A DNA stretch of 12,148 nt from Campylobacterales bacterium. GTDB lineage: Bacteria > Campylobacterota > Campylobacteria > Campylobacterales > JAADDG01. The notes beneath the pieces were generated by a model, which worked only from the letters and a program-made list of their open reading frames with translations, did not search any database and was not told where the DNA came from. Position numbers and translations under genes: made by a program. The stretch is from positions 1 to 12,148 of the forward strand of contig JALVCR010000115.1 in assembly GCA_027009865.1 (NCBI GenBank), read 5' to 3'. Positions 1 through 5,922 of this stretch are shown piece by piece (position 1 is the stretch's first letter; each line of letters opens with the position of its first letter).

Positions 1-278
1 TAATTTTTATCTATATTCTTATAATAATTTTTTAAAAAAAGAAAAGGGTTTTTATCTACCTCTTTTTTCTCACCCTTTTCATTGAAATAGAAACTTTTTC
101 CATCTTTATGGACAACTCTCTCTTTTGCTCCTATAAAAACAAAGCTATAATTTCCATCTTCTGTATTTATAGCGCTTTCAAAAAGAAAAGTTATCTCTTT
201 GCTTTCTCTTTCTTTCAATTTATGATAGAGCGATATAGGCGTTAATTGATCAAAAAGAATCTTTCTATAATTTAGCAC
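1..278 (-). CDS. trpE: Anthranilate synthase component I, N-terminal part (cut by window edge)
   Basis: The first 92 codons of a gene that continues past the left edge. TrpE makes anthranilate from chorismate, the first committed step of tryptophan synthesis, in the cytoplasm with glutamine amidotransferase TrpG. The visible protein reads VLNYRKILFDQLTPISLYHK, then TFLFESA, then GNYSFVFIGAKERV. This matches the N-terminal TrpE pattern of LTP(V/I)..Y.KL, a (F/L)LESA segment that in the family forms part of the tryptophan feedback site, and a Y(S)F.G stretch. The start is GTG at 276-278, directly after the TAA stop of the SPOR gene, with AAGGA about 8 nt upstream inside that gene, so translation is probably coupled. 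The catalytic chorismate-binding domain lies outside the window, so PabB or another chorismate-utilising paralogue is not strictly excluded. The N-terminal LESA motif favours TrpE. Confidence 0.82.
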   Translation of the reverse strand, partial: MLNYRKILFDQLTPISLYHKLKERESKEITFLFESAINTEDGNYSFVFIGAKERVVHKDGKSFYFNEKGEKKEVDKNPFLFLKNYYKNIDKN

Positions 279-1214
279 TTACTTTATCCTTACGATAAAA
301 GCATCTGGATTTATAACTTCTTTAACTTTTGGCAGATCTCTCAAAGCTCTATCTTTACTATAATATGGACCTACTAAAACTTTAGTAGCTCTTTGACCTC
401 TTACAGTACTCTTTTTTATGATATATCTAAAACCATTTTTATCTATTCTTCTTAAAAATTCTTTACTTGGAAGAGTTTTAAAAGAGGCGCTAACTTGAAT
501 AAAATATCCCCTCACTTTATTTACCTTAACAGGTGTAGGACATGATACGGCACTTTTAACTACTTCTCTTTTAGGTTTTGCAACTTTTGGAACTTTTATA
601 TTTCCATCAGCCTTTACTATCTCTCTTTCTTCTTTAACTTTTTTACTATTTTTGGCTAAAGCAACAACTTTTGGTGCTTGACTTACATTTTTGGGAGATT
701 CTATCTCTTTTTTAATCTGTTTTTCTATTTCGGTTTTATTTGATAAACTTTTTTCTTTAGATGGTGTTTTGATTTTTTGTTTTTGATTTGCTATCTCTTT
801 CTCTTTCAAACTTTTTACCATTTCATCAAAATTATCTTCCTCTTCAATCTCTTTTGAAGGAGCCTGCTCCTCAGCTTCAACCGGAACTTTTTTGAAGATA
901 TCCTCATCCTCTTGCTTGCTTTCCACACCTCCTTGTTTATCTTCTTCAACTACCGAAGTTTTCGCGGTATTTTTGGAAGGAATTAAAGCTACACTCTCTT
1001 CTTCATTGGAAGAATTAATAAACTTCATTATTAAAAGAACCACCAAAAACAGTAAAATCATAGAAGATATACCAAGTAATATCTTCTTTATATTTTTAGG
1101 TTTCTTATTTGCATTTATTTTATCCAATATAATATCGTTTAATCCATCCTTTTCCTTTTTTTTAACCTCTTCTTTTTTTTCTTCAGGTTTAGCTTTATCT
1201 TTTTTCTCTTCCAT
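279..1214 (-). CDS. SPOR-domain inner-membrane protein
   Basis: A 311-residue bitopic membrane protein. It has a Lys/Glu-rich cytoplasmic N-terminus (residues 1-43), one transmembrane helix at about 44-66 (ILLGISSMILLFLVVLLIM), a long charged K/E/P-rich periplasmic linker, and a C-terminal SPOR domain at about 236-311 (GYFIQVSASF ... VLVGPYYSKDRA ... AFIVRIK). SPOR domains bind denuded glycan strands of septal peptidoglycan, so a role in cell division or envelope constriction is likely by family. An upstream in-frame GTG at 1221-1223 would add three residues, but it lies inside the ribosome-binding sequence AAGGTGG. The ATG at 1212-1214 is 5 nt after that sequence and is preferred. The protein has no FtsN-specific feature that I can name, so no gene symbol is given. 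The gene has its own promoter and is followed without a gap by trpE. Confidence 0.88.
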   Translation of the reverse strand: MEEKKDKAKPEEKKEEVKKKEKDGLNDIILDKINANKKPKNIKKILLGISSMILLFLVVLLIMKFINSSNEEESVALIPSKNTAKTSVVEEDKQGGVESKQEDEDIFKKVPVEAEEQAPSKEIEEEDNFDEMVKSLKEKEIANQKQKIKTPSKEKSLSNKTEIEKQIKKEIESPKNVSQAPKVVALAKNSKKVKEEREIVKADGNIKVPKVAKPKREVVKSAVSCPTPVKVNKVRGYFIQVSASFKTLPSKEFLRRIDKNGFRYIIKKSTVRGQRATKVLVGPYYSKDRALRDLPKVKEVINPDAFIVRIK

Positions 1215-1245
1215 AACATCCACCTTTTTTTAAATTTTTAGGTCA

Positions 1246-1274
1246 ATTATAATACAATTTAACTAAAGAAACAA
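1246..1274 (-). promoter_or_regulatory. Sigma-70-type promoter of the SPOR-trpE unit
   Basis: On the minus strand there is TTGTTT (1274-1269), a 17-nt spacer and TATAAT (1251-1246). This is a consensus -10 box at ideal spacing from a recognisable -35 box. Transcription would start near 1239, about 25 nt before the SPOR ATG. It sits in the 73-nt gap after the coiled-coil protein gene. That gap contains no terminator hairpin, so read-through from the upstream operon is also possible. Confidence 0.65.
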
Positions 1275-1287
1275 ATTTTTATCTTTT

Positions 1288-1983
1288 TTACTTTTTAACT
1301 ATCAGTTTTTTATTCTCATTATTTTTTGACTCTATAACTTTTTGAAATTTAGTGCTCTCTTTTAAAACATTTATAATTTCTTTCTCACTTTCTGGTGAAA
1401 GCTTTTGAGTTGCGATTATATCCAAAATTTTCGTAACCCTTTGATGTTGATGCTCTTGAAGCTGCATCTCTTTTTCTTTTTTTATTTTTTCTTCTTCTAT
1501 TTTAAGTTTCAAATCCCTATTCTTTTTATTTATTATATAAGCTATCAAAAGAGCTAAAAATAAAATTATACCTACTACTATAACAGCTATTTTAAAAAGT
1601 TCAAGACGTCTCTCTTCTATCTCTTTTTGTATTTTTTGATTTTGCAAAGCGACTTCTTTATTTATAGAAGCTATTTCTATAGCATTTTTAGCTTCTATCT
1701 CTTTTACTTTTTTCTCCCTTTCGGCCTCTATTTTCGCAAGCTCTATTTTAGATTTTGATTTTAACCTCTCAAGTTCTAAATCATTTTTAAGCTCTTTTTC
1801 TTTTATCTCTTTTTGAGTTTGCAAAGCCAAAGATTTATCATTAGAATCTAATTTTGTTTCGTTTGAAGATACTAAGCTCTGAACAGGATTTTCATCTCCT
1901 CTTAAAACTTTAAGCTCTCTTGAATCATATTTGCATCCTGTGAAAACTAAAAAAAAGAGTAAAAATAAGATATAATTTTTCAT
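1288..1983 (-). CDS. Coiled-coil membrane protein with lipoprotein-like signal
   Basis: A 231-residue protein of unknown function. The N-terminus MKNYILFLLFFLVFTGC resembles a lipoprotein signal with Cys17 as the lipidated residue, although Phe at -3 is a weak lipobox. Residues about 53-128 are rich in Lys, Glu, Ala and Ile and should form a long coiled coil. A clear transmembrane helix follows at about 130-152 (FKIAVIVVGIILFLALLIAYI), then a second charged helix (154-180) and a short C-terminal domain. If the Cys is processed, the coiled coil would lie in the periplasm and the C-terminus in the cytoplasm. Otherwise the N-terminus is a signal anchor and the protein has two membrane segments. 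It starts 3 nt after the ttcA stop, with its GAGGA ribosome site inside the last ttcA codons, so it belongs to the slyD-ttcA transcript. I recognise no named family. Confidence 0.8.
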   Translation of the reverse strand: MKNYILFLLFFLVFTGCKYDSRELKVLRGDENPVQSLVSSNETKLDSNDKSLALQTQKEIKEKELKNDLELERLKSKSKIELAKIEAEREKKVKEIEAKNAIEIASINKEVALQNQKIQKEIEERRLELFKIAVIVVGIILFLALLIAYIINKKNRDLKLKIEEEKIKKEKEMQLQEHQHQRVTKILDIIATQKLSPESEKEIINVLKESTKFQKVIESKNNENKKLIVKK

Positions 1984-1986
1984 AAA

Positions 1987-2754
1987 CTATTCCTCTTTAA
2001 TTTTATATCTGCTTTCATCCAAAAAACTATCGTCATGAATATGCATGAAAGCTGCTTTAAGTGAGATAAATAGTTTATTATTTTTTTCTTCAAGTTCCCT
2101 TAAAAGTTTTTTAGCCTCAGCTCTTGCAAAAGGAGTTTTTATATCAAATCTCATACTCGGACAAGCCTCGTCTCCTATTATTGGAAAGTTATTTTTTAAA
2201 GCTGCGCTTAAAAGCTGTCTTTCTCTTACAAAAATAAGAGGCCTTATAACAATAAGGCCGTTTTTTGCCCTGTATTTTGCGGGAAGAGATCTTAAAGCCC
2301 CATTATACATAAAGTTCATAAAAAAACTCTCGGCCGCATCATCGAGATGATGGCCTAACGCAACTTTATTGTAACCGTGCTTTAGGGCATAACTATAAAG
2401 AGCGCCTCTTCTCATTCTTGAAAAAAAACTGCAATAAGAGGAATTTTTGCGGATTTTTTCCCTCCCAACCTCAAAAATATTGGTTTCATAAACTTCATGA
2501 GGTATACCGTTTTGGCTACAATGCTCTATTAAAGAACTAAAATCCTCCCCCATTCCATAACTTACGGTAACGGCTTTATATTCAAAATTAAAAGGAGCGT
2601 GTCTTTTAATATGTTTTAGAGCATGAGCTAAACAAAGAGAATCCTTCCCTCCGCTTAAACCGAGCAAAACCTTATCGCCTTCATTTATTAAGCGATATTT
2701 GGCGTTTGCTCTGCCTATTGATTTTAGAAGTTTTTTGCTAAGAGTTATTTCCAT
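1987..2754 (-). CDS. ttcA: TtcA-family tRNA 2-thiocytidine synthetase
   Basis: A 255-residue PP-loop ATPase of the TtcA/TilS superfamily. In the known family, TtcA adenylates C32 of certain tRNAs and replaces the oxygen with sulfur using a [4Fe-4S] cluster. Visible features are the PP-loop SGGKDS (34-39), the RMRRG segment (113-117), GHHLDDAAESFFMN (134-147), and RPLIFVRERQ (171-180). The cluster ligands are unusual. The usual CxxC is CSFF here (Cys108, Phe111), while a third-position Cys is present at Cys198 (DEACPSMRF). The start ATG overlaps the 3' end of the nucleosidase gene by 10 nt. GAGGG abuts it with almost no spacing, so translation is probably coupled to the upstream gene. The protein length and N-terminus (LSKKLLKSIGRANAKY) fit the family. 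Confidence 0.88.
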   Translation of the reverse strand: MEITLSKKLLKSIGRANAKYRLINEGDKVLLGLSGGKDSLCLAHALKHIKRHAPFNFEYKAVTVSYGMGEDFSSLIEHCSQNGIPHEVYETNIFEVGREKIRKNSSYCSFFSRMRRGALYSYALKHGYNKVALGHHLDDAAESFFMNFMYNGALRSLPAKYRAKNGLIVIRPLIFVRERQLLSAALKNNFPIIGDEACPSMRFDIKTPFARAEAKKLLRELEEKNNKLFISLKAAFMHIHDDSFLDESRYKIKEE

Positions 2755-3446
2755 CCCTCTATAATCTTATCTACCATAGAAACTATAAAATCTGCGCTCT
2801 CTTTTGCGGAGCTTTTCAAAAACTCGTCAAAATCGAAACTTGCATCCATATCGGCAGCATCGCTTATAGCTCTTAAAATAAAAAAGGGAGTATTTAAAGC
2901 GTCGCAAACTACCGCTACCGCCGCTCCCTCCATCTCTAAAGCGTCCGCTTTAAAGGTATTTTTTATCCACTCTTTTCTCTTTTTATCCGCTATAAATTGA
3001 TCTCCAGTAGCTATAATTCCGCTTCTTAAAATTATATTTTTCTCTTTTGCTACCAAAAAAGCTATCTTTTTTAAATCCTCATCGCTTTTTATATAAACCG
3101 AGCCTTCCGGAACATATCCAAAAGGATGGCCGAAAGCTGTTATATCCAAATCGTGCTGGCAAAGTTTATCGGCAACTATTAAATCACCTATTTTAAGCTC
3201 TTCGTTAATAGCTCCAGCTACTCCGCTAAATAGAAGTTTTTCGCAGTTAAATTTCTCTATCATCGTAGAAGCCGTCAAAGAAGCAAAAACTTTCCCGATT
3301 TTGCTATAAGCTATCACTATCTGGCTATTTTTATAATCTACCAAATAGAATCTGTTTTTTGCATAATCTACCACTTCATAATTTTTAAAATAATCCAAAA
3401 GAGGCTCTATCTCCTCTACCATTGCTCCCATTATAGCTATTTTCAT
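2745..3446 (-). CDS. mtnN: 5'-methylthioadenosine / S-adenosylhomocysteine (or aminofutalosine) nucleosidase
   Basis: A 233-residue cytoplasmic nucleosidase that cleaves the N-glycosidic bond of methylthioadenosine and S-adenosylhomocysteine, recycling adenine and the thio-sugar. In Campylobacter and Helicobacter the same enzyme family also hydrolyses 6-amino-6-deoxyfutalosine in menaquinone synthesis, so that role is plausible here. Family signatures are the N-terminal IMGAMVEEIE with the conserved catalytic Glu12, FSGVAGAI (73-80), ALEMEGAAVAVVC (169-181) and RAISDAAD (192-199), whose Asp196 is the general acid position. The length is normal. The ATG overlaps the fabD stop by one base (TAATG), and the 3' end overlaps ttcA by 10 nt, so all three are probably co-translated. 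Sequence alone cannot separate the MTA/SAH and futalosine substrates. Confidence 0.93.
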   Translation of the reverse strand: MKIAIMGAMVEEIEPLLDYFKNYEVVDYAKNRFYLVDYKNSQIVIAYSKIGKVFASLTASTMIEKFNCEKLLFSGVAGAINEELKIGDLIVADKLCQHDLDITAFGHPFGYVPEGSVYIKSDEDLKKIAFLVAKEKNIILRSGIIATGDQFIADKKRKEWIKNTFKADALEMEGAAVAVVCDALNTPFFILRAISDAADMDASFDFDEFLKSSAKESADFIVSMVDKIIEGWK

Positions 3447-4372
3447 TATTTTATCTCTTCAAAAACTTTTTGCATGGAAACGGTATCTGTTACGCTTAAA
3501 GTAGGTTTTTTGGTTATTTTTCTATTGATTCCTCTAAGCACGGAGCCTCCAAACTCTATAAATAAATCAGTCTCTTCTTCATAATTTTTAACGCACTGTT
3601 TATATTTAACAGGCTCTATTAACTGCTTTGTAAGAAGTTCTAAAGCCTCTTTTTTGGTATCGTAAGCTTTTGCGGTAACGTTTGAGATAACTTTGGAGAT
3701 AAACTCATCTTTTAAAAACTCTTCAAGATAAGGCCTCAAACCTTCAGCCGCAGGTTTTAAAAGCGGACAGTGGCTTGCTACGGACATATTTAAAAGAAGG
3801 GCTCTTTTTGCTCCCCTCTCTTTAAAAAGAGGTTCGGATTTTTTCAAATCATCTTTTATTCCCGCCACTACTATCTGACCGTCGCTATTATAGTTTGCAG
3901 GCCAGATTTTATACCCTTCCTCTCTTAAAGAGGCGCAAATCTCTTCCACAACTTCATCTTTTAATCCTATCAATACCATCATCCCGGCTCCCTTGCCCTC
4001 GCAAGCCTTTTTCATAAGATAGCCTCTTTTGTGGACAAGCTCTATAGCATCCGCAAAATCCAAAGCTTTCACGCTTACAAGAGCCGAAAACTCTCCCAAA
4101 GAGTGTCCCAAAGCAAAAACCGATTTAATGCTCATCTCATCTTCGAAAATCTTATGCGCAATAGAGCTTACAAGCAAAATGGCCGGCTGGGTAAATTCCG
4201 TTTGTTCAAGCTTATCGTTTTCATTAAAAAGCAGATCTTTCATATCAACTTTAATTCTATCGCTCGCTTCCTCAAACATCTCTTTAGCAATTTGATAATT
4301 TTCATAAAAATCTTTTCCCATTCCAATAGTTTGACTTCCTTGTCCCGGAAAAAGAAAAGCTACCTTCTTCAT
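3446..4372 (-). CDS. fabD: Malonyl-CoA:acyl carrier protein transacylase
   Basis: A 308-residue enzyme that transfers malonyl from CoA to acyl carrier protein, supplying the elongation unit of type II fatty-acid synthesis in the cytoplasm. The expected motifs are present: FPGQGSQ at 8-14, the nucleophile loop GHSLGEFSAL with Ser91, Arg116 (HKRG) that pairs with the malonyl carboxylate, YNSDGQIVVAG near 161-171, the catalytic His201 in VASHCPLL, and Gln250 in TKQLIEPVKY. The length is typical. The ATG at 4372 has AAAGGA 5 nt upstream and follows the Fis-like gene by 9 nt. It overlaps the nucleosidase start by one base. Other fatty-acid synthesis genes do not flank it, which is a different arrangement from the fab clusters of many other bacteria. 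Confidence 0.95.
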   Translation of the reverse strand: MKKVAFLFPGQGSQTIGMGKDFYENYQIAKEMFEEASDRIKVDMKDLLFNENDKLEQTEFTQPAILLVSSIAHKIFEDEMSIKSVFALGHSLGEFSALVSVKALDFADAIELVHKRGYLMKKACEGKGAGMMVLIGLKDEVVEEICASLREEGYKIWPANYNSDGQIVVAGIKDDLKKSEPLFKERGAKRALLLNMSVASHCPLLKPAAEGLRPYLEEFLKDEFISKVISNVTAKAYDTKKEALELLTKQLIEPVKYKQCVKNYEEETDLFIEFGGSVLRGINRKITKKPTLSVTDTVSMQKVFEEIK

Positions 4373-4381
4373 AAAAATCCT

Positions 4382-5143
4382 TTAAAGTAAATTTTCAATT
4401 TCGTTTATCTTTTTTCTAAGAGTATTTCTATTAAGCCCCAAAATTTTAGAGAGTTTAAGCTGAGATTTAAATTTTTTAAGACCGGCTTTTATAATGGCCA
4501 AATCAAAAAGAGTAAGAAAATATCTATAATCTCGCTTTTCATCCAAATTTCTCTCAAAATAATTCTCCAAAACTAAAACTACATCCTCTTCTTGCATATT
4601 TTCTATCAACAATTTCTTATAAATGCTCTTTTTTAAAGATTTTCCGTTTAAAGAGAGATCGGGGGTAAAATTTTCAAAAAAATTATCATTTGAGGGCAAA
4701 AGCAAAACCTCTTTTGCCTCTTTTAGATAAAACTTAGCCAAAGGAAGAATATCTTCTTCTCTCTCTTTTAAAGGGGGAAGATATATTCTTATTCCAAAAA
4801 TTTTATCTATGAGATTTTTATCTATCTTTTTATTTGAAGTGGCTATAACCCGTAAGTTTTTATGCTCTTTTAATCTATAGAATCTATCAAGATCCAAAAT
4901 TTTATGAAAGTTTTTTATAATTACAACTTCATCATTGATATTATAAAAAATTTCAAAAAATTTCTCCTCTTCCTCCACATCAACAACTAAGGCCGCAGGC
5001 GCAATAATGCGCGCAAGCGACATTTTCCCAACACCCTCTTCTCCCTCTATTAAAATGTCTATTTTAAGGGATTTTAGAATATTGGCCGATTTTAAAGCTC
5101 TCTTTGAAGCTTCGCTTTTAGCTATAAAACCCTTAGCAACCAC
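4382..5143 (-). CDS. Degenerate sigma-54-activator-like ATPase with Fis-type HTH
   Basis: A 253-residue protein that resembles a shortened NtrC-type AAA+ domain joined to a Fis-like DNA-binding helix-turn-helix. Walker A is present (GEEGVGKM, about 34-41). Other retained parts are a sensor-like RVIATSN and the segment IRIYLPPLKEREEDILPLAKFYL, which closely follows sigma-54 activators. The C-terminus KLSKILGLNRNTLRKKINEI is a good Fis HTH. The GAFTGA loop that contacts sigma-54 is absent, the Walker B position reads VVIIKNFHKI without DE, and the usual YRL arginine-finger segment is replaced by IDKI. Classical sigma-54 activation is therefore unlikely. The reading frame is open up to 5182, but those codons lie inside slyD. 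The GTG at 5141-5143 overlaps the slyD end by 11 nt and gives an N-terminus MVAKGFIAKSEAS, which I prefer. Targets are unknown, and its position before fabD suggests operon-linked regulation. Confidence 0.75.
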   Translation of the reverse strand: MVAKGFIAKSEASKRALKSANILKSLKIDILIEGEEGVGKMSLARIIAPAALVVDVEEEEKFFEIFYNINDEVVIIKNFHKILDLDRFYRLKEHKNLRVIATSNKKIDKNLIDKIFGIRIYLPPLKEREEDILPLAKFYLKEAKEVLLLPSNDNFFENFTPDLSLNGKSLKKSIYKKLLIENMQEEDVVLVLENYFERNLDEKRDYRYFLTLFDLAIIKAGLKKFKSQLKLSKILGLNRNTLRKKINEIENLL

Positions 5144-5636
5144 ATCCGGTTCCGCAACCGCAGCTTCCGGCACTTCCGCCAACCTGTCCGGAAATTACCT
5201 CATCTGGGGTAGCTTCTCTTGATTCTAAAACATTTACTTTAAATTCAAGCTCTTTGCCAGCCAAGGGATGATTAAAATCTACAGTTACTCCGTTTTCTCC
5301 TATATCTTTAACGGTAACTTGAACGGTTTGTCCATCTTCGCTTTGTCCATAAAGAGGCATTCCAACTTTCAAATCTATTCCGGCAAACTGCTCTTTTGGA
5401 AGAGTTTGAACAGCCTCTGGATTATACTCTCCATAAGCTTCATTTGGAGATACTGTAATAGTTGCGCTATCGCCGGCATTCATCTTTACAAGCTCTTTTT
5501 CTAAACCGGGAATAATTTGTCCTTTTCCGCTTACAAAAGATAGAGGAGCTCCTCCCATATTGGAATCCAATATTTCATCTTTTCCTTTTTCTCTAAGTTC
5601 GTATTCAATAGAAATAACTTTATTTTCGTTTGTCAT
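5133..5636 (-). CDS. slyD: FKBP-type peptidyl-prolyl cis-trans isomerase, SlyD-like
   Basis: A 167-residue cytoplasmic folding helper. The FKBP domain is split by an inserted chaperone flap, as in SlyD. Residues about 5-70 include LSFVSGKGQIIPGLEKELVKM and SPNEAYGEYN, the insert spans about 71-120, and FNHPLAGKELEFKVNVLESR returns to the FKBP core. The C-terminal tail ends in CGCGTGCGC (Cys159, 161, 165, 167). SlyD tails bind nickel and help [NiFe]-hydrogenase maturation. This one has Cys but no His, so metal preference may differ. The ATG is preceded by AAGGAG at 5 nt spacing. It is the first gene of a minus-strand operon that continues at least through ttcA, and its last codons overlap the start of the Fis-like gene. 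Confidence 0.92.
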   Translation of the reverse strand: MTNENKVISIEYELREKGKDEILDSNMGGAPLSFVSGKGQIIPGLEKELVKMNAGDSATITVSPNEAYGEYNPEAVQTLPKEQFAGIDLKVGMPLYGQSEDGQTVQVTVKDIGENGVTVDFNHPLAGKELEFKVNVLESREATPDEVISGQVGGSAGSCGCGTGCGC

Positions 5637-5662
5637 TAATTCTCCTTATAAAATATGCGGAT

Positions 5663-5671
5663 ATTGTAACA
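5663..5671 (-). promoter_or_regulatory. Extended -10 promoter of the slyD operon
   Basis: Read on the minus strand, 5671-5663 is TGTTACAAT, an extended -10 element (TGnTACAAT). It would start transcription about 20 nt before the slyD ATG. No clear -35 box is present, which is common for Campylobacterota housekeeping promoters. Confidence 0.5.
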
Positions 5672-5783
5672 TAATGAAGAAATAATAACAAGAAGAATCA
5701 TAAAAAAATTTTTTTGGCTCAAAAAAGAGAAATGTTAAAAAAGAATTATAAATAGAAAGGAAAATTCCTGTTTTAAAGACAAT

Positions 5784-5858
5784 AATTTAAGTTAAGTTCA
5801 ACATTTTGGATTAGAATCTTCTAATATAAATTAATCTTTTTATTTAAAATTTAAGTTA
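5784..5858. repeat. Direct repeat AATTTAAGTTA (two copies)
   Basis: The 11-mer AATTTAAGTTA occurs exactly at 5784-5794 and 5848-5858, 64 bp apart, which is close to six helical turns. A partial tandem copy (AAGTTC) follows the first at 5794-5799, and the inverted core TAACTT lies at 5878-5883 next to the candidate -10 of the downstream gene. This arrangement would suit a DNA-binding regulator. In such AT-rich DNA, chance similarity is a real alternative. Confidence 0.35.
5810..5825. promoter_or_regulatory. Perfect 16-bp inverted repeat, candidate operator
   Basis: ATTAGAA-TC-TTCTAAT forms two perfect 7-bp arms around a 2-bp centre. Such a small centre makes an RNA hairpin unlikely and fits a dimeric repressor or activator site. 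It lies about 60 bp upstream of the candidate -10 box of the LVIVD-repeat gene, and directly abuts a TATAAA sequence at 5825-5830. Which protein binds is unknown. Confidence 0.4.
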
Positions 5859-5884
5859 TTTAATTAAATTTTAATTTTAACTTC

Positions 5885-5892
5885 TATACAAT
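5885..5892 (+). promoter_or_regulatory. Candidate -10 box for the LVIVD-repeat gene
   Basis: TATACAAT (5885-5892) would place the transcript start near 5899, about 24 nt before the ATG at 5923. The upstream 50 nt are runs of A and T with no -35 consensus, like the periodic AT stretches upstream of Campylobacterota promoters. An alternative weaker box is TATAAA at 5825-5830. Confidence 0.4.
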
Positions 5893-5922
5893 GAGTAATA
5901 AAAATACAAAAAAGGATCGAAA

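Larger units (their letters stand above)
5637..5922. other. Divergent intergenic region, AT-rich, no gene
   Basis: These 286 nt separate slyD (minus) from the LVIVD-repeat gene (plus). I see no coding frame or tRNA. The region is extremely poor in G and C. It holds an A7T7 tract at 5702-5715, a perfect 16-bp inverted repeat, an 11-bp direct repeat and a candidate promoter for each flanking gene, all entered separately. A-tracts of this kind bend DNA and could influence either promoter. A small RNA cannot be excluded, but no stable GC-containing hairpin with a T-run is visible. Confidence 0.6.

Noticed and set aside
892..1233. Open frame of 113 codons on the plus strand
   Set aside because: It is antisense to the SPOR gene. 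Its Ser/Phe-rich translation is what Lys/Glu-rich codons give on the opposite strand.
2045..2350. Open frame of 101 codons on the plus strand inside ttcA
   Set aside because: It is antisense to a well-supported gene, and shows no ribosome site or family resemblance.
5637..5922. AT-rich intergenic region considered as a replication origin
   Set aside because: I saw no cluster of DnaA boxes and no dnaA/dnaN or other origin-linked gene nearby.
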